Source: Ectobacillus panaciterrae DSM 19096 (GTDB lineage Bacteria; Bacillota; Bacilli; Bacillales; Bacillaceae_G). Taken from it: a stretch of 64,000 bases of DNA. The stretch is taken from contig NZ_AUMR01000005.1 of assembly GCF_000430785.1 (NCBI RefSeq), positions 122,174 through 186,173 of the forward strand. The letters are read 5' to 3'. The position numbers were made by a program, and so were the translations under genes. Under the pieces are notes generated by a model. It searched no databases and was not told the DNA's origin. It saw only the letters and a list, made by a program, of their open reading frames with translations. Each line of letters opens with the position of its first letter. Positions within the stretch are counted from its first letter, which is position 1. This document shows, piece by piece, positions 60,999-64,000 of this stretch.

Positions 60999-61559
60999 TT
61001 AATCTAGAACAGGAGTGTGATCGATCCAATGAATAAATTGTTGTAAATAACGCTGAAGATATCGTTTTGTTTTTTCGTCAGTAAGCACTTTCCGATCGGG
61101 GTCAATCTTTTCATGTACTTGCGAAATCAGCACTTTTTGAAATGGAAGAACATGAGCTTGCATGGCTTCTAGTATTTGTCTGATTTGCATTTGAGCAAAG
61201 GCGGTCCCCAATCCCCCAGGAGTTGCTCCGATTAAGCCAACCGGTTTTCTACTAAGAACGGAGGACTTCGGGGGTCTTGATGCCCAGTCCAATGCATTTT
61301 TTAGCGCGCCCGGAATTCCAGAATTGTACTCTGGACTTACGATAATGATACCGTCAACGTCCTGAATAGCGGATTTAAATGATGTTACTGTTTCTGGATC
61401 ACCGCCAATTTCTAAATCTTCGTTAAACAAAGGAAGATCGTTTATTTCGATCCAGCGAAATTGAGCGGCATCACTCATATCGGTCAATGATTGAGCAATG
61501 ATTCGGTTATACGAATTTTCTCGTAAACTTCCACAAATAAGGCCAATGGTTTTGGGCAT
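60999..61559 (-). CDS. NAD(P)H-dependent FMN reductase family protein
   Basis: The start is ATG 61559 (AAGGAGG 8 bases upstream), giving 186 residues. It is a flavodoxin-like FMN_red domain: ICGSLRENSYNRIIA (phosphate loop, about 7-21), DGIIIVSPEYNSGIPGALKNALDW (family signature, about 75-98) and KPVGLIGATPGGLGT. Members reduce quinones, azo dyes or chromate. It is divergent from ltrA with a 73-bp spacer. Confidence 0.9.
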   Translation of the reverse strand: MPKTIGLICGSLRENSYNRIIAQSLTDMSDAAQFRWIEINDLPLFNEDLEIGGDPETVTSFKSAIQDVDGIIIVSPEYNSGIPGALKNALDWASRPPKSSVLSRKPVGLIGATPGGLGTAFAQMQIRQILEAMQAHVLPFQKVLISQVHEKIDPDRKVLTDEKTKRYLQRYLQQFIHWIDHTPVLD

Positions 61560-61632
61560 ACAGATTCCCTCCTTGTTTGAAATCACCTTCTATGATACTA
61601 TATTCTATCAATTATGGGAAGGATTGTTAAAA

Positions 61633-62724
61633 ATGGAAGAGAAAAAAGTGACGTGGTTAGAACTTTTTTATGACTTGCTATTTGTGGCAGCAGTCGCAAC
61701 TGCTACTCATGTTTTACTTTATGTTGAAAAAGGGTATATTCAGCCAGAATATTTATTAAAGTTTGCCCTAATGTTTATCCCAATATGGTGGTCTTGGACT
61801 GGACAAACAATGTTTATTAATCGGTTTGGACAAGATTTTTTGCATCAACGTATCTTTATGATTCTTCAAATGTTGTTTGTTCTTATTATGATATCCAGCT
61901 TATCGGTTGATTTTGATCAATACTATCTCCCTTTTCTTATTGGTTATATTGGACTAAGAGCACTAACGGCGATCCAATATCTTGTTGTTCAGAGTTTAGA
62001 AGAAGGGGATAGAAAAAAGGTAGCTCTGTTTTTAGGAACACGTTTTTGGATTGGAGTTATCATCTCATTTTTCTCTATCTTTTTTGATTCATGGATTCGA
62101 TACACCGTGTTGTATGCAGGAGTTATTGTCGATATTATTGTGCCTGTTTACGGACGCAAGTATTTGGTGAAAGTGCCGACCAATACGGCTCATTTATTAG
62201 AACGTTTTGCTTTATTGACATTAATCCTTTTTGGAGAATCGGTCGTCAGCACCCTTTCTGTGCTACAGCCACAAAAAGGTGATTGGAATTCAATCTCATT
62301 TTCGATCATTTCATTTATTCTTATTATTTCAATGTGGTGGCAGTATTTTGATAATGTAGAAAAGAAGGTAAACAAGTCGATTCAGCGAGCAGGACAAACT
62401 ATTGTTTACGGACATTTGTTTATTCTAATGTCGTTGAGCATGATTGCAGCATCTATCAAACTGATGTTTTTACATGAGATCCATTATTCATTTATCTTAT
62501 ATTTTGTATTTAGTTCTGTATTGCTCTATTTCATTGCAACTTCCATTGTTTTTCATCAATACAGGTATGAACAACACCGTTTGAAAATTTATCATTTAGG
62601 GCTGTTTTTAGGGATTTTAGCAGCCTTTTTTATTATTAATTTGATCATGGTAGTTCCAAACATTGTCATAATGGGAGAATTAACCCTATTTTTTATCATC
62701 TATGCTAAATTCACAACCACTTAA
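61633..62724 (+). CDS. LtrA family membrane protein
   Basis: I place the start at ATG 61633 (GGAAGGATTG upstream), giving 363 residues; the frame is open 135 bp earlier but that stretch overlaps the divergent reductase gene. The signature WLELFYDLLFVAAVATATHVL (residues 9-29) is that of 'low temperature requirement protein A'. About ten membrane helices follow, with the conserved LLERFALLTLILFGESVVS near the middle. The function is poorly understood despite the name from Listeria. The protein is slightly shorter than many members. Confidence 0.88.
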   Translation: MEEKKVTWLELFYDLLFVAAVATATHVLLYVEKGYIQPEYLLKFALMFIPIWWSWTGQTMFINRFGQDFLHQRIFMILQMLFVLIMISSLSVDFDQYYLPFLIGYIGLRALTAIQYLVVQSLEEGDRKKVALFLGTRFWIGVIISFFSIFFDSWIRYTVLYAGVIVDIIVPVYGRKYLVKVPTNTAHLLERFALLTLILFGESVVSTLSVLQPQKGDWNSISFSIISFILIISMWWQYFDNVEKKVNKSIQRAGQTIVYGHLFILMSLSMIAASIKLMFLHEIHYSFILYFVFSSVLLYFIATSIVFHQYRYEQHRLKIYHLGLFLGILAAFFIINLIMVVPNIVIMGELTLFFIIYAKFTTT

Positions 62725-62761
62725 TAAAATATGGAAATTTTATAATGGGGGTTGAAGAAAG

Positions 62762-62781
62762 CATAGCCATCAAGTTAAGAA
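62762..62781. mobile_element. IS231-type terminal repeat relic, second copy
   Basis: CATAGCCATCAAGTTAAGAA; with the following AACTGGTTATCCCAAAAC it matches 55910-55946 in the same orientation. Confidence 0.4.
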
Positions 62782-62921
62782 ACTGGTTATCCCAAAACAA
62801 TAAAAATAAGCTTCATTACTATACAAGGACACAATATTTGCATGTCTAATGACTGCTCATTGTAGCTTTGTAAAAAAGTTTGATAAAAAATATCGTATAA
62901 ACCTGCATTTTACGGCAAATT

Positions 62922-62967
62922 AAAAGAAACCATTTTGAAAAAAGATCAAGATGGTTTCTTTTTTTTA
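62922..62967 (-). terminator. Terminator after leuA
   Basis: Stem AAAAGAAACCAT / ATGGTTTCTTTT between ltrA and leuA, with T-runs in both directions. Confidence 0.8.
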
Positions 62968-63020
62968 AGATTTGAAACTAATATTTATAAAAATGTTTGA
63001 TCAAAACACAAGGTATCTCC

Positions 63021-64000
63021 CTATTCAACAGGAAGTAACTTATCAGCCACAATACTGTTTATAGCATTGATATACGCTAATGCACTTGCTTTCATTATAT
63101 CCGTGTCTGTTGCTTTGGCAGTATATTTCTCCCCTCTATATTTCACTTGAATCTTTACTTTCCCTAATGCCTCTTTACCTCTTGATACACTGCTAATATT
63201 GTATTCAATCAATTCAATATCTAAATCACTAATTTCTGTAATAGCAGAATACAAAGCATCAATGGGGCCAGAACCAACTGCACTGCTTTTCAATATTTGA
63301 TCAGCCTTTTTAATTTTCACACTTGCAGATGGGAAAATTGGATTACTAATCACTTGTAGATCCATTAGTTCATAGAAATTATCACTATAGTGCGTTATAT
63401 CTTGATTATGAATATCATGTTTTGTGTAATAGTTCTCAACGATGACATATAGATCATGATTATATATTTCTTTTTTTGCATCTGCTAACTCAAGAAAGGC
63501 TTCAAATATCCCTTCAAATTGTGTTTCGGTTAACTGATTAAAACCTAATTTTTCAAGCGCATTTTTCACTGCATGACGACCAGAACGAGCCGTTAAAATA
63601 AGTTCCATATCATCTAGACCGACTTCAATTGGACTAATGATTTCGTAGGCATCCCTTGACTTCAACAAACCATCTTGGTGTATACCTGAAGAATGAGCAA
63701 AGGCATTATCTCCTGTAATCGCTTTATTTACTTGTACATCAAGCCCCATAAAACTACTTACTAACCTAGATGTATTCATAATTTCTTTGGTATTAATATT
63801 GGTGTACGCTTGATAGACCGCTGAGCGTGTATTCATTGCCATTACAACTTCTTCTAATGCCGCATTACCTGCACGTTCACCAATCCCATTGATCGTACAT
63901 TCCACTTTATCCGCACCATTTTTGATAGCAGATAATGTATTAGCGGTTGCCATACCGAGATCATTATGGCAATGGACACTTAAAAGTACTTGATCATTCA
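63021..64000 (-). CDS. leuA: 2-isopropylmalate synthase, C-terminal part (cut by window edge)
   Basis: The frame enters from the right edge; about 326 residues are present. The first visible residues, [17 protein letters not shown], contain the metal-binding HxH of the DRE-TIM barrel. [17 protein letters not shown] (family signature 2), [12 protein letters not shown] (linker) and a C-terminal LeuA dimer/regulatory domain (about the last 130 residues, [18 protein letters not shown]) follow. The enzyme condenses acetyl-CoA with 2-oxoisovalerate, the first step of leucine synthesis, and the regulatory domain suggests leucine feedback. No leuB/C/D follows on this side, as a terminator comes next. 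The start and any T-box leader lie outside the window. Confidence 0.93.
   Translation of the reverse strand, partial: NDQVLLSVHCHNDLGMATANTLSAIKNGADKVECTINGIGERAGNAALEEVVMAMNTRSAVYQAYTNINTKEIMNTSRLVSSFMGLDVQVNKAITGDNAFAHSSGIHQDGLLKSRDAYEIISPIEVGLDDMELILTARSGRHAVKNALEKLGFNQLTETQFEGIFEAFLELADAKKEIYNHDLYVIVENYYTKHDIHNQDITHYSDNFYELMDLQVISNPIFPSASVKIKKADQILKSSAVGSGPIDALYSAITEISDLDIELIEYNISSVSRGKEALGKVKIQVKYRGEKYTAKATDTDIMKASALAYINAINSIVADKLLPVE

Larger units (their letters stand above)
62725..63020. other. Intergenic with IS relic and leuA terminator
   Basis: No gene seen. It holds the IS231-like 20-mer (62762-62781) and the leuA terminator (62922-62967). Confidence 0.5.

Noticed and set aside
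1..64000. CRISPR arrays, tRNA and rRNA genes, classic riboswitches
   Set aside because: No regularly spaced short direct repeats with unique spacers, no tRNA-like cloverleaf or rRNA sequence and no riboswitch core that I could recognise by eye.

Overview
The window looks like a chromosomal segment of a low-GC, spore-forming Bacillaceae bacterium. The basis is Gram-positive Shine-Dalgarno sites (AAGGAGG-type) with ATG/GTG/TTG starts, a sortase-anchored surface protein, YheC/YheD-type spore-associated ATP-grasp proteins, and GlnK/GlnL, OpuA, YitT, YmaF, LtrA and BA3454-type proteins. Species cannot be fixed from the sequence alone. Both window edges cut genes: a lipoprotein on the left and leuA on the right.

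Layout. 1-2.9 kb: a truncated lipoprotein, a secreted PF04185 phosphoesterase and a small His-tailed membrane protein. 3-7.8 kb: three co-oriented secreted Gln/Asn-rich proteins with QxQ periodicity. One carries an LPXTG-type wall anchor and one is almost entirely built of about 21-residue repeats, so they resemble a surface amyloid or solenoid fibre system. 8.7-22.8 kb: an aminopropyltransferase (speE-like), then a minus-strand operon containing a fused amidoligase/ATP-grasp protein, a stand-alone Mur ligase, PEP mutase, phosphonopyruvate decarboxylase, a cytidylyltransferase fused to 2-aminoethylphosphonate (AEP) transaminase, and a Nudix hydrolase. It is flanked by a divergent N-formylglutamate-amidohydrolase-like gene and a YheCD ATP-grasp gene. 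This is a complete route from PEP to activated AEP joined to three amide-bond-forming domains, and I regard it as the best candidate for an undescribed system. 23-26 kb: an OmpR-type two-component pair with an in-phase direct-repeat operator. 26.9-38.3 kb: central metabolism (odhAB), then glnKL and a gltP-aspA-maeA operon preceded by three GlnL-type boxes and a perfect cre match. 38.6-46.2 kb: a YitT protein, an HxlR regulator, and the pentose-phosphate genes zwf, gnd and pgl with a decayed transketolase between zwf and gnd. 46.6-52.4 kb: accessory DNA with dedA, a YmaF-like protein, gene fragments and many repeats. 52.8-55.7 kb: an opuA glycine-betaine transporter. 56-64 kb: a Trp/His-rich micro-protein, uroporphyrinogen-III/siroheme genes around a perfect TnrA/GlnR box, an isochorismatase-like hydrolase, an FMN reductase, LtrA and leuA.

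The intergenic DNA is heavily colonised by repeats. A family of 170-185 bp elements (ten near-full and two partial copies plus a solo left end) begins just after NTGA, has TATATA at both borders and keeps a stem-forming core. A second family (GAAAAGCGG...CTAGACAT) forms hairpins, one of them between odhA and odhB. Two matching hairpin ends resemble IS200/IS605 termini, and two matching 20-mers resemble IS231-type termini. Several genes are decayed or truncated (a YczE-like protein, transketolase, a second HxlR, a BcrC-like phosphatase and a beta-helix protein), so the repeat-rich zones are actively eroding. No rRNA, tRNA or CRISPR array was seen.
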